Counted from the first letter of the stretch, positions 36,431 through 46,245 are shown. The stretch is DNA of 64,000 nt from Sporosarcina ureae (GCF_002101375.1 NZ_CP015207.1:1831001-1895000); one strand, 5' to 3'. The notes: generated from the sequence alone by a model not told the origin. Program-made: numbers and translations.

Positions 36431-38403
36431 CATTCATTTCCCCTTTCTCCATATTGATCTAGTACATCTTTTAACATAGTTATTGCTTCATCCATCGTGT
36501 CTACACTTAACTGGCAAGCAGAATTTGTTAAATGACCACCGCCACCCAACTCTTCCATGACGACTTGAACATTTAATTCACCCAATGAACGCGCGCTAAT
36601 ACCAATTCTTCCATCATCACGCTTTGCGACAACGAATGAAGCGGAAATACCTTGCATCGTCAGTAGGATATCAGCTGTCTGCGCGATCAGCACGGAGCTG
36701 TGCACGACTTCATCCTGCCCTTTTGCAATAGCAATTTCTCCATTGCCTACAAATTCTACAGTCTCAATTAGTTTTGATCGTTCGATATATGTCTCAATAT
36801 CTTCTTTCAATAAACGCTGTACTAGCACGGTATCGGCACCATTCGTCCGCAAGTAGGAGGCGGCTTCAAATGTTCGAGAACCTGTCCTAAGTGTAAAGCT
36901 TTTTGTATCGACTACAATACCTGCTAACATCACTGTCGATTCCAGCATCGTCAACTTTTCGTTCTTCGGCTGATACTCCAGCAATTCCGTTACAAGTTCC
37001 GCCGTCGAAGATGCATAAGGCTCCATATAAACGAGCACAGTGTTATTAATAAACTCTTCTCCACGTCGATGATGGTCAATTAATACAACCTTCTGTGCCT
37101 TGTCCAGCACGCGTTCATCAATAACCATACTGGGCTTATGCGTATCGACAATAACGACCAATGAACGCTCTGTCATCAATTCCAATGCCTCTTCAGGCAT
37201 CAACATGTGATCATGTAATTCTTCATCTTGCTGCACTTCATCCATTAAACGGCCGACACTAGTATCAAGCTGATCGAAATTAACGATGACATAACCTTCG
37301 ACACCATTCATTTTTGCCATCTTACGTACACCAATCGATGCTCCAATCGCATCCATGTCAGGCATTTTGTGGCCCATGACGAACACGCGGTCACTGTCTT
37401 GGATTAAATCACGTAGTGCATGTGAAATCACTCTTGCACGCACGCGTGTACGCTTTTCAACAGGATTTGTCTTACCGCCATAGAATTTCAGCTTCCCATC
37501 ATGATGTTTGATCGCTACTTGGTCACCACCACGCCCGAGAACTAAATCCAAACTCGACTGTGCTAGCTCACCAAGCTCTGTAAGCGACGTAGTACCCGTC
37601 CCTACCCCAATACTCAATGTAAGTGATACGCTGTGTTTAGACGTGTTCTCACGAATTGTATCGAGCAATGCAAACTTAGTCTTCTCCAACAATTCTAATG
37701 TACCTTCATTGAAAACAGCCAGGAAGCGCTCAGAAGAAATTCGTTTTACGAAGATCCCGTATTCATCTGCCCATTGATTGACCAATGAGGTAATAAGGGA
37801 GTTCATCTGGCTTCGCGTCTGGTCGTCCATTGTCTGTGACAGTTCATCATAGTTATCAACTAACAAAATCCCAATCGCTGTTCGGTCGGAATAGTAAAGA
37901 GATTGCATCTTCATACGTTCTGTTACGTCAAATAGATAGATCAGTTTCTCTTCCGGTTTGTAATACACACGGTACGAGCGATCATTCAATACGATAACAT
38001 CCTGATCACTGTCTTCTCTGATCACTTGCCGGAACGCTTCATTCATATCGTAAAGTTGCGATCCAATCCAAGTCTTATCAGGATAAATGGAGGTTATAAA
38101 TGGATTGACCCATTCGATTAATTGCTTATCATTTAGCAAGATAATCCCAATTGGCAACTCCAACAATGCTTCTTCTCCTACCCTTTTCATGCGATAGGAT
38201 AACGTTTCAATATATTTCTCTGTCTCCAGGTAGTTATCATTCTCTACTTTCCAAGCAATACCCAGTGCAAGCGCATAAGCGATAGCGAAAAACAGTCCAA
38301 CCCAAAAGTTCAATAGCATTAGTAGGACGGAACCTACCGCTCCAAGTAAAGACAAGAATGCTAACGGAATTCGTATCCCACGTTTTTTATAAAATAAATT
38401 CAC
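36430..38403 (-). CDS. gdpP: Cyclic-di-AMP phosphodiesterase GdpP
   Basis: A 657-residue membrane phosphodiesterase (YybT) that breaks down c-di-AMP, controlling potassium balance, cell-wall stress and beta-lactam tolerance. Two N-terminal membrane helices (~12-55) precede a PAS domain (~80-155), a degenerate GGDEF domain (~165-300) and a DHH/DHHA1 catalytic part with [29 protein letters not shown] and the C-terminal [12 protein letters not shown]. Its partner YybS precedes it by 12 bases. Confidence 0.97.
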   Translation of the reverse strand: MNLFYKKRGIRIPLAFLSLLGAVGSVLLMLLNFWVGLFFAIAYALALGIAWKVENDNYLETEKYIETLSYRMKRVGEEALLELPIGIILLNDKQLIEWVNPFITSIYPDKTWIGSQLYDMNEAFRQVIREDSDQDVIVLNDRSYRVYYKPEEKLIYLFDVTERMKMQSLYYSDRTAIGILLVDNYDELSQTMDDQTRSQMNSLITSLVNQWADEYGIFVKRISSERFLAVFNEGTLELLEKTKFALLDTIRENTSKHSVSLTLSIGVGTGTTSLTELGELAQSSLDLVLGRGGDQVAIKHHDGKLKFYGGKTNPVEKRTRVRARVISHALRDLIQDSDRVFVMGHKMPDMDAIGASIGVRKMAKMNGVEGYVIVNFDQLDTSVGRLMDEVQQDEELHDHMLMPEEALELMTERSLVVIVDTHKPSMVIDERVLDKAQKVVLIDHHRRGEEFINNTVLVYMEPYASSTAELVTELLEYQPKNEKLTMLESTVMLAGIVVDTKSFTLRTGSRTFEAASYLRTNGADTVLVQRLLKEDIETYIERSKLIETVEFVGNGEIAIAKGQDEVVHSSVLIAQTADILLTMQGISASFVVAKRDDGRIGISARSLGELNVQVVMEELGGGGHLTNSACQLSVDTMDEAITMLKDVLDQYGERGNE

Positions 38404-38414
38404 TATCTCATCTC

Positions 38415-39353
38415 CTACGCTCTCTTATCTTTATCTATCCATGTACGAATGTTAATGGCGATATCCAAAACACCCAACATTACAGTGAAGGGACTGAGGA
38501 ACATGGCGAATAATGTAGCCAGCACGTTGACGATCATTGGAAGCTTCATCTTGCGCAACGCATAGTAAATCAACGCCAAACCTTGTAAGAAGAATAAGAA
38601 TCTAAAGATGAGAATGGCATTTGCCTCCAGTAGATAAAACGTCGTTCCTTGTTCAGGCTGTGACAAAATAGAAATCAACAGCAATACTAGATAAACTAAT
38701 ACCGTTGCAAATGGAAGACGCATACTAAGGAAAGAAGCAAATTTAGGTACTTCAAAACGCAAACGTGTTGCAACCGCTAAAATTGGCATGACAAACAGAT
38801 AGGCTATTACAAAAACAGACAAGATGAACAATGAAGGCACAATAGTTTGGTAATATGTAAATGCCTCAGCCACGATTCGTTCTATATCTCTTGTTGAATT
38901 TCCCATTCCCGACATAATCACAAGCGCTTCTTGCTGAATAGCTGAAAATTGTTGCATCAACTGTTCAATCGGATTGATTTTCATGAACCACACAGTACCA
39001 AGATACAATAAACTCAATGAAATGAGCAATGTGATTCCTGTTGCCATATATACATAAAGTTTCGTCTTGCCCGTTCGCACGGTGTCTCCGATAACGAATC
39101 CAACTGCACTCAATACAATCGCTGCTGGAATGGAAAGCAAACCGCCAATCAATAATGTAATAAGCCATGTACACATCGCCACCATTAGTGTTGAGGTCCG
39201 GCCATAGCGCAAACGATAAATCGTAATGGGCAATGGAACGAGCAATATTGTCAATAAGCCGAGTAATGGTACGTATAAAGTCATTGCCAGTAATATGGCG
39301 AAAAGTGCTACCATCATCGCACCGTACGTAATTCTACTTGCTTGATCTTGCAT
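38415..39353 (-). CDS. yybS: YybS family integral membrane protein (DUF2232)
   Basis: A protein of about 312 residues with roughly eight membrane segments and few charged residues, of the YybS/DUF2232 family that almost always precedes gdpP; no molecular function is established. I chose the ATG at 39353, where GGGGCG lies about 7 bases upstream; an in-frame ATG at 39371 is an alternative. It probably heads the yybS-gdpP-rplI-dnaB transcript. Confidence 0.88.
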   Translation of the reverse strand: MQDQASRITYGAMMVALFAILLAMTLYVPLLGLLTILLVPLPITIYRLRYGRTSTLMVAMCTWLITLLIGGLLSIPAAIVLSAVGFVIGDTVRTGKTKLYVYMATGITLLISLSLLYLGTVWFMKINPIEQLMQQFSAIQQEALVIMSGMGNSTRDIERIVAEAFTYYQTIVPSLFILSVFVIAYLFVMPILAVATRLRFEVPKFASFLSMRLPFATVLVYLVLLLISILSQPEQGTTFYLLEANAILIFRFLFFLQGLALIYYALRKMKLPMIVNVLATLFAMFLSPFTVMLGVLDIAINIRTWIDKDKRA

Positions 39354-39559
39354 ATCTACGCCCCAATTCATTCACTACTTCTTTTACCACCTATCAATAA
39401 TTAAAGGACAAGGTGTTGCATCCCTTAATTCATATAAAGCTACAATCATCCTTCTAATTGTATCACGATTCGACGTGAAATCAAAAATACAGGCAGTCGC
39501 AGTTTCCACTAAAATGGATGCGCAATGAAATTTTTGGGTATAAAATTTTCAAAACAAAA

Positions 39560-39598
39560 AAACCGCCACTGACTGAATAATTCAGTCAGTGGCGGTTT
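39560..39598 (-). terminator. Terminator of the rpsF-ssb-rpsR operon
   Basis: A perfect 18-bp stem (AAACCGCCACTGACTGAA and its complement) with a 3-base loop is followed by seven T's on the minus strand. Confidence 0.95.
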
Positions 39599-39603
39599 AT
39601 ATA

Positions 39604-39840
39604 TTACCGCTCTTCAGATACGAACGGAAGTAGTGCCATGATGCGTGCACGTTTGATTGCAACCGTCAATTTACGTTGGTATTTAGCGCTTGTACCAGTA
39701 ACTCGACGAGGCAACATCTTTCCGCGCTCAGAGATAAACTTCTTCAACAAATCTACATCTTTATAGTCGATGTGAGTAATGTGGTTAGAAGTAAAATAGC
39801 AAACCTTACGGCGTTTGCGACCTCCACGACGTGGTGCCAT
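39604..39840 (-). CDS. rpsR: 30S ribosomal protein S18
   Basis: A 78-residue basic S18 ([61 protein letters not shown]). It binds S6 on the platform of the 30S subunit. Last gene of rpsF-ssb-rpsR. The usual Cys near residue 14 is retained. Confidence 0.99.
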   Translation of the reverse strand: MAPRRGGRKRRKVCYFTSNHITHIDYKDVDLLKKFISERGKMLPRRVTGTSAKYQRKLTVAIKRARIMALLPFVSEER

Positions 39841-39885
39841 AATTGTTGTCCTCCTTCCTATTTACGTATCAAGTGAACCGTTCTA

Positions 39886-40398
39886 TCAGAATGGCAAGTC
39901 GTCATCTGTTACTTCAATCGGACCGCCGCCTGGCTGGAATGGATCATTATCGACACGTGTCATATTTTGCTGATTCGGTTGGTAGGATTGCTGGTTATTG
40001 TATCCTTGATCTTGGGAAGGTGCGTTATAAGAAGGCGCTCCACCATAAGATGGTGTTTGCTGACGTTCTGTATTGCCACCTTTCGGCTCCAGGAATTGGG
40101 TACTATCCGCAACAACTTCTGTCGTGTAAACACGCTTACCGTCTTGACCTTCAAAGCTGCCCGTCTGTATACGACCATCCACTCCGGCAAGACTTCCTTT
40201 TCGTAAGTAATTCGCGATATTCTCAGCCTGTTTACGCCAAGCTACACATGTGATGAAATCCGCTTCCCGTTCTCCTTGGGCATTAGCGAACGCGCGGTTC
40301 ACTGCCAGTGTAAAACGTGTTACAGCAATTCCAGTTTGTGTATACTTCAGCTCAGGATCTTTTGTTAATCGGCCAACTAAAACGACACGGTTTATCAT
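39886..40398 (-). CDS. ssb: Single-stranded DNA-binding protein
   Basis: A 170-residue SSB with an N-terminal OB fold ([35 protein letters not shown]), a Gln/Asn/Tyr/Gly-rich disordered linker and the acidic tip DDDLPF that recruits replication and repair partners. Between rpsF and rpsR, as in B. subtilis ssbA. Confidence 0.98.
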   Translation of the reverse strand: MINRVVLVGRLTKDPELKYTQTGIAVTRFTLAVNRAFANAQGEREADFITCVAWRKQAENIANYLRKGSLAGVDGRIQTGSFEGQDGKRVYTTEVVADSTQFLEPKGGNTERQQTPSYGGAPSYNAPSQDQGYNNQQSYQPNQQNMTRVDNDPFQPGGGPIEVTDDDLPF

Positions 40399-40445
40399 TC
40401 AGAATCAAACCTCCCTCATCATAAATTTTTAAATTTTATATCAGA

Positions 40446-40733
40446 TTACGCATCTACACGAATTGTCATATGACGAATGATACCTTCGTTGATGTTCGCT
40501 AGACGTGTAAATTCATCGATTGCTTCAGCACCAGCGTTAGCAGTTACTAATTGGTAGTAACCTTCACGTAAGTCGTCGATTTCGTAAGCAAGACGACGCT
40601 TGCCCCACTCTTTCGACTCGATGATTTCCGCTCCGTTTGAAGTTAGGACAGTATCAAAGCGTTCAATCAACGCTTTTTTCGCGTCCTCTTCAAGAGTTGG
40701 GCGCATAATGTACATAATTTCGTACTTTCTCAT
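40446..40733 (-). CDS. rpsF: 30S ribosomal protein S6
   Basis: A 95-residue S6 ([26 protein letters not shown]). The ATG at 40733 follows AAGGAGGTGA and gives the standard N-terminus; a TTG immediately before it is also in frame. First gene of the operon, with a leader that may bind S6:S18. Confidence 0.98.
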   Translation of the reverse strand: MRKYEIMYIMRPTLEEDAKKALIERFDTVLTSNGAEIIESKEWGKRRLAYEIDDLREGYYQLVTANAGAEAIDEFTRLANINEGIIRHMTIRVDA

Positions 40734-40754
40734 CAATAGTCACCTCCTTATGGA

Positions 40755-40783
40755 CTTGGGCCCTACTTTTGCAAGTGGGCAAG
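40755..40783 (-). promoter_or_regulatory. Candidate S6:S18 ribosomal-protein leader hairpin
   Basis: In the rpsF 5' leader the minus strand folds as CTTG-CCC-ACTT, a GCAA loop, then AAGT-A-GGG-CC-CAAG. The asymmetric bulges are in the style of the leader bound by the S6:S18 complex for autoregulation. The match to the known motif was not checked. Confidence 0.45.
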
Positions 40784-40817
40784 GAGTAAGTAAATTTAAT
40801 ATTACTCACATCAGTAC

Positions 40818-40846
40818 ATACTATCACATCACAATTGGAATATCAA
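40818..40846 (-). promoter_or_regulatory. Sigma-A promoter of rpsF-ssb-rpsR
   Basis: TTGATA, 17 bases, TAGTAT on the minus strand, about 85 bases before the rpsF start, with the leader hairpin in between. Confidence 0.7.
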
Positions 40847-40888
40847 CCTTCAATATACTATACTAAATGAATTAAGGAGTGATCTCGC

Positions 40889-41431
40889 ATGGAAGAACAA
40901 CGGCCTGTGATTATCGAGCTTAATTTACAGAAAATAGCGAAGCAAAGTCTTTGGCTCACTTTCCTACCGCTCATAGCACTTTTAATAATTCGTGGTCTGT
41001 TACAAGGTGAACTATCTCTGTCATTTTCGGTGTGGTATTTTGTCTATGCTTTGGTCGGGTATATTTTATTGATTGTTATACACGAGTTTTTCCATTTGCT
41101 CGGTTTCTGTATTTTTTGTAATGTACCGTGGAAGAACATGGCGTATGGCGTCAATTTGAAGATGGGAATTGCGTATGCTACCGCAGATCAGTTGATGGAC
41201 AACAAAGGCATTCGCAAAGCGCTGTTACTGCCCTTTTGGATGACGGGTGTGTTACCTGCCATTATGGCATTGTATTTCAATGATGGCGTCCTGTTGCTGT
41301 TAAGTGCGATGCTGATTGGCGGAGCAGCTGGAGATTTTGCGATGTACAAGGAATTAAAGAAGTTTCCGGATGATGCAATGGTGAAGGATGATCCGGAGTT
41401 ACCGAAGTTGTATGTATATCCCGTTAAATGA
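40889..41431 (+). CDS. DUF3267 family membrane protein (putative zincin)
   Basis: A 180-residue membrane protein with about four hydrophobic segments and an HExxH-type motif, VIHEFFHLLGF (about residue 65), within the second segment. This is typical of DUF3267 putative metalloproteases, whose substrates are unknown. A further conserved-looking segment is KMGIAYATADQLMDNKGIRKALLLPFW. AAGGAG precedes the ATG. It is inserted on the opposite strand between rpsF and ychF, which are adjacent in B. subtilis. Confidence 0.82.
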   Translation: MEEQRPVIIELNLQKIAKQSLWLTFLPLIALLIIRGLLQGELSLSFSVWYFVYALVGYILLIVIHEFFHLLGFCIFCNVPWKNMAYGVNLKMGIAYATADQLMDNKGIRKALLLPFWMTGVLPAIMALYFNDGVLLLLSAMLIGGAAGDFAMYKELKKFPDDAMVKDDPELPKLYVYPVK

Positions 41432-41620
41432 AATAGACAGGCCAACAGTCGGATAGGGGTCGGGATCCTTACTGTTACGCTTTGAATTTAGGCTTGTATT
41501 CTGCTCGGTATTTGAACTTGAACTCAAATGTGTTCAAAGACAACCATTATTCACACGTCATGATAGTAAGCGGTCTACCCCGTATCTCAGTAGTTCTTGA
41601 ATTTAACCAACTTCAAACCA

Positions 41621-41655
41621 AAAAAGCTGATTCTCACATGGAGAATCAGCTTTTT
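41621..41655 (-). terminator. Terminator of ychF
   Basis: AAAAAGCTGATTCTC pairs perfectly with GAGAATCAGCTTTTT (15 bp, 5-base loop), immediately after the ychF stop. The A/T ends make it bidirectional. The 190 bases between the DUF3267 gene and this hairpin show no recognisable feature. Confidence 0.9.
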
Positions 41656-41658
41656 GTA

Positions 41659-42759
41659 TTATACGTTGAAACGGAACAGCATTACGTCGCCGTCTTTAAC
41701 GACGTATTCTTTACCTTCCAAACGAACCTTGCCAGCTTCTTTCGCTGCTGCCATGGAACCGTGTTCGACCAAGTCGTCGTATGCTACGGTCTCTGCACGG
41801 ATGAATCCGCGTTCAAAGTCTGTATGAATTACTCCAGCACACTGTGGTGCTTTCATGCCCTTGCGGAACGTCCACGCACGAACTTCTTGTACGCCCGCCG
41901 TGAAGTACGTAGCAAATCCAAGTAAGTTGTACGTTGCTTTAATCAATTGATCAAGACCGGATTCTTTGATGCCTAGCTCTTCAAGGAACATTTCCTTCTC
42001 GTCGTCCTCAAGTTCGGCCATCTCTTCCTCAATCTTCGCACAAACTACGATTACTTCTGCATTGTCCTTCTCTGCAAAGTCTCGAACCTGTTGTACGTAG
42101 GGATTATTGTCTGCATCTGCAATTTCATCCTCTGAAACGTTCGCTACATATAACATAGGTTTGATCGTTAATAAGTGCATGCCTTTTACGACTTGTAACT
42201 CATCATCCGTTAATTCAACGGAACGAGCTGCCATTGCATTTTCAAATGCATTACGTAATTTTAGTAGAATTGGCTCTTCTACCATTGCCTCTTTATCTTT
42301 TTGCTTCGCCATTTTGGAAACACGCGCCAAGCGCTTATCTACGCTTTCCATATCTGCTAAGATCAATTCCAAGTTAATAACTTCGATGTCATCGATTGGA
42401 TTTACTTTCCCTGATACGTGTGTAATGTTTTCATCCACGAAACAACGCACGACCTGACAAATTGCATCTACTTCTCGAATATGTGAAAGGAACTTGTTGC
42501 CAAGACCTTCGCCTTTACTTGCACCTTCTACAATCCCTGCAATATCAGTAAATTCGAATGCAGTCGGAACTGTTTTTTTCGGTGTGACGAGCTCAGTCAA
42601 CTTGTCCAAACGTTCATCTGGCACCTCAACTATTCCTACGTTTGGGTCAATCGTACAGAACGGATAGTTCGCCGCCTCTGCTCCTGCTTTTGTTATTGCA
42701 TTAAATAAAGTTGATTTTCCCACGTTCGGAAGACCTACAATCCCAGCTGTTAACGCCAT
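41659..42759 (-). CDS. ychF: Redox-regulated ATPase YchF (Obg family)
   Basis: A 366-residue P-loop protein, exactly the family length. G1 [13 protein letters not shown] is near residue 8, with DIAGIV (G3), an Ala-rich coiled-coil insertion and a C-terminal TGS domain ending in [15 protein letters not shown]. It prefers ATP over GTP, binds ribosomes and is involved in stress responses. I chose the ATG at 42759; a GTG three codons upstream would encode extra residues. Confidence 0.97.
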   Translation of the reverse strand: MALTAGIVGLPNVGKSTLFNAITKAGAEAANYPFCTIDPNVGIVEVPDERLDKLTELVTPKKTVPTAFEFTDIAGIVEGASKGEGLGNKFLSHIREVDAICQVVRCFVDENITHVSGKVNPIDDIEVINLELILADMESVDKRLARVSKMAKQKDKEAMVEEPILLKLRNAFENAMAARSVELTDDELQVVKGMHLLTIKPMLYVANVSEDEIADADNNPYVQQVRDFAEKDNAEVIVVCAKIEEEMAELEDDEKEMFLEELGIKESGLDQLIKATYNLLGFATYFTAGVQEVRAWTFRKGMKAPQCAGVIHTDFERGFIRAETVAYDDLVEHGSMAAAKEAGKVRLEGKEYVVKDGDVMLFRFNV

Positions 42760-42853
42760 TATTCCCACACCTTTCTTATCTATCCAAAGCTTACATTATT
42801 CGTTAGTCAACCACTTCATTATAAGGACAATACGCTAGATTGTCCACGTGTTC

Positions 42854-43051
42854 TCAAGACTCGTTCTTCAGCAGAACCTTTTTCATCTTTTTAGCAAACT
42901 CATTACGCGGAATCATAACACTGTGCCCACAGCCTTCGCATTTAATTCGAATATCCGCGCCCATTCGGATGATTTTCCAAGCATTTGTTCCACAAGGATG
43001 TTGTTTTTTCATCTCTACCACATCATGCATGTTAAACACTTTGTCCGCCAT
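42854..43051 (-). CDS. DUF951 family small protein (YyzM-like)
   Basis: A 65-residue protein with the DUF951 pattern: VEMKKQHPCGTNAWKIIRMGADIRIKCEGCGHSVMIPR. Three cysteines (PCG and CEGC) suggest a structural zinc site or an RNA/DNA-binding role, but none is established. It overlaps the end of the mscS gene by 20 bases and sits next to ychF as in B. subtilis. Confidence 0.9.
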   Translation of the reverse strand: MADKVFNMHDVVEMKKQHPCGTNAWKIIRMGADIRIKCEGCGHSVMIPRNEFAKKMKKVLLKNES

Positions 43052-43970
43052 TGTGTGAATCTCCTTCCCTCTGTTCTTCGCGTATCACCATTCTTGGATA
43101 AGGCATTTCAATTCCATTCAAATCCATGAATTTCTTTAAGTCCTGTCGAAGTTTACGACCTACGCCAAAATTAGCAACCGGTTCTGTTTCTGCGGCAATA
43201 CGTAGTAAGATTCTTGACGGTTCCATACTTTGTACGCCCAATACCTCTGGTACACCGATAACTTCCGAATAACGTTCTCTTGGTAACTTTTTAAGGAATT
43301 CTTTGATTAATTCTTCCGCATGGTCAATATCCGTCTCATAGGATAATGCCAGATCAAGTAAGACCATGGAATTTGTGACGGAGTAATTGACAACTTCACC
43401 TATTTGTCCGTTAGGTATCGTATATAACTCGCCACCATACAACGCAATTTTCGTTGTGCGAAGCCCTATTTCCATGACGGTTCCTTCACCTGAATTAATG
43501 CGTACATAATCCCCGACCCCAAATTGATCTTCGAAAATGATGAAAAATCCGGAAATGACGTCCTTTACCAAGCTTTGGGCACCAAAACCGACGGCCAAAC
43601 CAAGCACACCTGCACCTGCTAGAAGACCTTTTACGTCTATTCTGAACTCTGTCAAAATCGCTAGAATAGCAGAAAAATACACGATGTATTTCAATGCATT
43701 TTCCAAAAGTTTGACTATGGTATTTTCACGTCGTTCTGTTTTACGCATTGGACTTTTTAGCTTAATAGCGAAAAACCGGCGAATCAACACTTGACCAACT
43801 TTCACGATGATTCCCGCTACAACAATAATTAACATGATGCGAATAGCAAAATATCCAGTGCCAAGCCAAAAATCCGTATCAAATAGGGTATCTTTTACTT
43901 GTTGAATTGCTTTTTCTAGACCTTCTAGGTTTTCTTTCACTTCTTCTTTTGTAGTAGAAGTTGCAGTCAT
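43032..43970 (-). CDS. Small-conductance mechanosensitive channel (MscS family)
   Basis: A membrane protein of about 312 residues with three membrane segments, the Gly/Ala-rich pore helix (GVLGLAVGFGAQSLVKDVISGFFIIFED) and a beta-rich cytoplasmic domain (GDYVRINSGEGTVMEIGLRTTKIA). It opens under hypo-osmotic tension. I chose the ATG at 43970 just after AAAGGAGG; the longer frame to 44045 lacks such support. It corresponds in position to a channel gene in the B. subtilis yya region. Confidence 0.93.
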   Translation of the reverse strand: MTATSTTKEEVKENLEGLEKAIQQVKDTLFDTDFWLGTGYFAIRIMLIIVVAGIIVKVGQVLIRRFFAIKLKSPMRKTERRENTIVKLLENALKYIVYFSAILAILTEFRIDVKGLLAGAGVLGLAVGFGAQSLVKDVISGFFIIFEDQFGVGDYVRINSGEGTVMEIGLRTTKIALYGGELYTIPNGQIGEVVNYSVTNSMVLLDLALSYETDIDHAEELIKEFLKKLPRERYSEVIGVPEVLGVQSMEPSRILLRIAAETEPVANFGVGRKLRQDLKKFMDLNGIEMPYPRMVIREEQREGDSHNGGQSV

Positions 43971-44083
43971 TGAAAGAAATCCTCCTTTCGTATAAACCTT
44001 TACCTCTGAGGATATACTGCACAGCAATACCTGCGCAGAATACATTTCAGCGTAAATACATCATAAAGGATTGGTGTCTCCCT

Positions 44084-44725
44084 ATGCATACAGCTGAACC
44101 CTCTTCTTATCATTACCGTATTTCTAGTAAAGAAACCGGTGTCGTGTGGAAATTAAGTTCTTATTTCATGCAACATATCCCTTTTAAACAACAACCAATC
44201 ATTTTTTATTGTATTGGAACCGATCGTTCTACTGGTGACTCTCTCGGTCCGTTGACAGGCTCCTATTTGTCAGAGCTAAGTCTATTCCCTTACACAGTAG
44301 TTGGTACATTACAAGACCCTTTGCACGCACTTAATCTACAACAACGCATTGAGCTCACGAAATCATTATATCCCGATGCTTTTGTAGTGGCAATTGATGC
44401 CTGCCTAAGTAAAAAGGACGCAGTTGGTGATTTATTGTTTCATAGCGGTCCAATTGCACCAGGGAAAGCTGTAGGTAAAGAACTTCCCTTAGTTGGAGAT
44501 GTATCAGTCAAAGGAATCGTCAATGTCGGAGGTTTCATGGAGCAGGCTGTTTTACAAAGCACTCGTCTTCATCTGCCGTTTGAAATGAGTCGTATGATTG
44601 GCCGTGCTTTACAATTGGCACATCATCGTCAGCCATCAAAAAGCATATACAATCGTTACGATGATCGCAACTACCCCAATACCTGGGATAAAATTGGCTA
44701 CTCGGATTTTCGTCAAGCCGATTAG
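44084..44725 (+). CDS. yyaC: YyaC-type spore protein (GPR-like protease fold)
   Basis: A protein of about 213 residues of the YyaC family, related in fold to the germination protease GPR: FYCIGTDRSTGDSLGPLTGSYLSE, VVAIDACLSKKDAVGDLLFHSGPIAPGKAVGKELPLVGDVSVKGIVNVGG. Its role in sporulating cells is uncharacterised. It lies head-on at the same place as in B. subtilis. The last 30 or so residues (after HHRQPS) look non-homologous and are encoded antisense to the end of the DUF554 gene, a 90-base tail-to-tail overlap. The ATG has only a moderate ribosome site. Confidence 0.88.
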   Translation: MHTAEPSSYHYRISSKETGVVWKLSSYFMQHIPFKQQPIIFYCIGTDRSTGDSLGPLTGSYLSELSLFPYTVVGTLQDPLHALNLQQRIELTKSLYPDAFVVAIDACLSKKDAVGDLLFHSGPIAPGKAVGKELPLVGDVSVKGIVNVGGFMEQAVLQSTRLHLPFEMSRMIGRALQLAHHRQPSKSIYNRYDDRNYPNTWDKIGYSDFRQAD

Positions 44726-45340
44726 ATTTAATCCGATTGCCGCAATCATCAAACCACCTGTAGCTGTCATTTCAGAAATGAAAAACTGCATTAACTCATC
44801 TGGGACAAACCGACTGAGGACGGTAGCAAGAAAGGTTATACTTCCTTGATAAATCAATAGAGGAATGGCCGCAAATGCCACACCAATGCCTAATGTAGAA
44901 CTAAAGATGATGGAAGTGAATCCATCTAATATTCCTTTCATTATTAAAACGTTGTGGTCATTACGGAGACCACTATCAATCGCCCCGATAATTGCCATAG
45001 AACCTACGCAAAAAAACAGCGTAGCCGTAACGAATCCTTGTGCGATTCCTTGTCCTTCTTTTTTAGCGGGTAACTTCTTTTCAATCCATCGCCCCAATTG
45101 GTTAACCTTTTGATCAAGGTCAATCCATTCGCCGATGATTGCGCCTATCACAATACTAAGAATGACAATGACTATTTGTGTCGTTTCGAATGTCATTTGT
45201 AAACCAATTGCTACTACGGCCATTCCTATTCCGTACATGATGGTTTCTTTCATGCGTTCGGGTATTCCATATAAAAACCTTCCAATTAATGTACCGATGA
45301 TAATCGTAAATACATTAAACAGTGAACCAAACAATATCAT
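44636..45340 (-). CDS. DUF554 family membrane protein (YdfK/YqgA-like)
   Basis: A 234-residue polytopic protein with about seven membrane segments and DUF554 hallmarks: FGSLFNVFTIIIGTLIGRFLYGIPERMKETIMYGIGMAVVAIGLQM and FCVGSMAIIGAIDSGLRNDH. Proteins of this family are presumed transporters of unknown substrate. Its 3' end overlaps yyaC by 90 bases on the opposite strand. It occupies the place of yyaB in the B. subtilis order. Confidence 0.87.
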   Translation of the reverse strand: MILFGSLFNVFTIIIGTLIGRFLYGIPERMKETIMYGIGMAVVAIGLQMTFETTQIVIVILSIVIGAIIGEWIDLDQKVNQLGRWIEKKLPAKKEGQGIAQGFVTATLFFCVGSMAIIGAIDSGLRNDHNVLIMKGILDGFTSIIFSSTLGIGVAFAAIPLLIYQGSITFLATVLSRFVPDELMQFFISEMTATGGLMIAAIGLNLIGLTKIRVANFIPGIGVVAIIVTIVYAF

Positions 45341-45370
45341 GTAGTCACGTCCAAGTTCTTTTCAAGAATA

Positions 45371-45403
45371 AAACCTATTTTGCAATGAAAGCAAAATAGG
45401 TTT
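45371..45403 (-). terminator. Terminator of soj-spo0J
   Basis: AAACCTATTTTGC pairs with GCAAAATAGGTTT (13 bp, 7-base loop), just after the spo0J stop. The minus-strand tail is TTATTCTT. Confidence 0.75.
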
Positions 45404-45411
45404 GTGTATCA

Positions 45412-46245
45412 TCACTCAGCGTTCAATAATTCAAGAATACGTTCAAAATCCTCATCCGAATGAAACTCGATTTCGATTTTACCTTTTTTCTTCGTTTTCT
45501 TAATGGTTACATTTGTACCGAATTGTTCACGCAGTGTGTTTTCCTGTGCTTCAATAAATATATCTTTTTTCTTTTCCTTCTTTGTTTCACGTGGAACATC
45601 TTCATTTAAATGTTGAACTAATTTCTCCAATTGACGGACATTTAATCCTTCCGTCTTGGTCTTTTCCGCAATAGCTAAGATTTGTTCTTTTTTACGCAAA
45701 CCGAGAAGTGTTCGGCCATGTCCCATTGAAAGTATTCCGTGGGAAATGTCTTTCAAAACTTTCTCCGGTAACGCGAGTAAACGAATATGGTTGGCAATAT
45801 GTGGTCTACTCTTGCCTAACCTAAAGGCAAGTTGCTCTTGTGTGAGCTTTAGACTTTCCATTAGGTTTTGATATGCCTCTGCTACTTCAATTGGGGATAA
45901 GTCCTCACGCTGCAAGTTTTCGAGAATAGCCATTTCCATGGATTGTTCATCTGTTAAATCACGTACAACTGCTGGAATTTCTTTTTTGCCTGCTAATTCA
46001 GAAGCGCGGAATCTTCTTTCCCCTACAACGATTTCATACTGCGTACCTACACTTCGTACGATGATTGGTTGCAGAACGCCATGTTCCTTAATTGATTCGC
46101 TCAATTCATTCAAAGACACATCATTGAATTCTTTGCGCGGCTGATATGGATTGACTTTAATACTTTTTAGACGTAAAAGCTCTACCTTTTCTAATGTTTC
46201 ACGAGGAAATAATGCATTAAGACCCTTACCTAGACCTTTACTCAT
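45412..46245 (-). CDS. spo0J: Chromosome partitioning protein ParB (Spo0J)
   Basis: A 277-residue CTP-dependent DNA clamp that loads at parS, spreads, and recruits SMC. N-terminal KGLGKGLNALFP contacts ParA; the CTPase region has NPYQPRKEF and GERRFRASE; the central helix-turn-helix (TQEQLAFRLGKSRPHIANHIRLLALP) reads parS; the C-terminus dimerises. I chose the ATG at 46245 after GGTGGAGA; the frame extends to 46341 without homology. It overlaps soj by 8 bases. A parS site is embedded in its coding region. Confidence 0.97.
   Translation of the reverse strand: MSKGLGKGLNALFPRETLEKVELLRLKSIKVNPYQPRKEFNDVSLNELSESIKEHGVLQPIIVRSVGTQYEIVVGERRFRASELAGKKEIPAVVRDLTDEQSMEMAILENLQREDLSPIEVAEAYQNLMESLKLTQEQLAFRLGKSRPHIANHIRLLALPEKVLKDISHGILSMGHGRTLLGLRKKEQILAIAEKTKTEGLNVRQLEKLVQHLNEDVPRETKKEKKKDIFIEAQENTLREQFGTNVTIKKTKKKGKIEIEFHSDEDFERILELLNAE
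45583..45598. promoter_or_regulatory. parS site inside spo0J
   Basis: TGTTTCACGTGGAACA on the plus strand, TGTTCCACGTGAAACA on the minus strand, one base from consensus. This is the form I recall for the parS inside B. subtilis spo0J. Confidence 0.85.

Noticed and set aside
41482..41925. 147-codon plus-strand ORF after the DUF3267 gene
   Set aside because: It overlaps the ychF terminator and the ychF 3' end antisense and has no family resemblance.
46188..46203. Possible parS-like TTTCACGAGGAAA near the spo0J start
   Set aside because: The central CACGTG core is broken, so it is not a credible parS.
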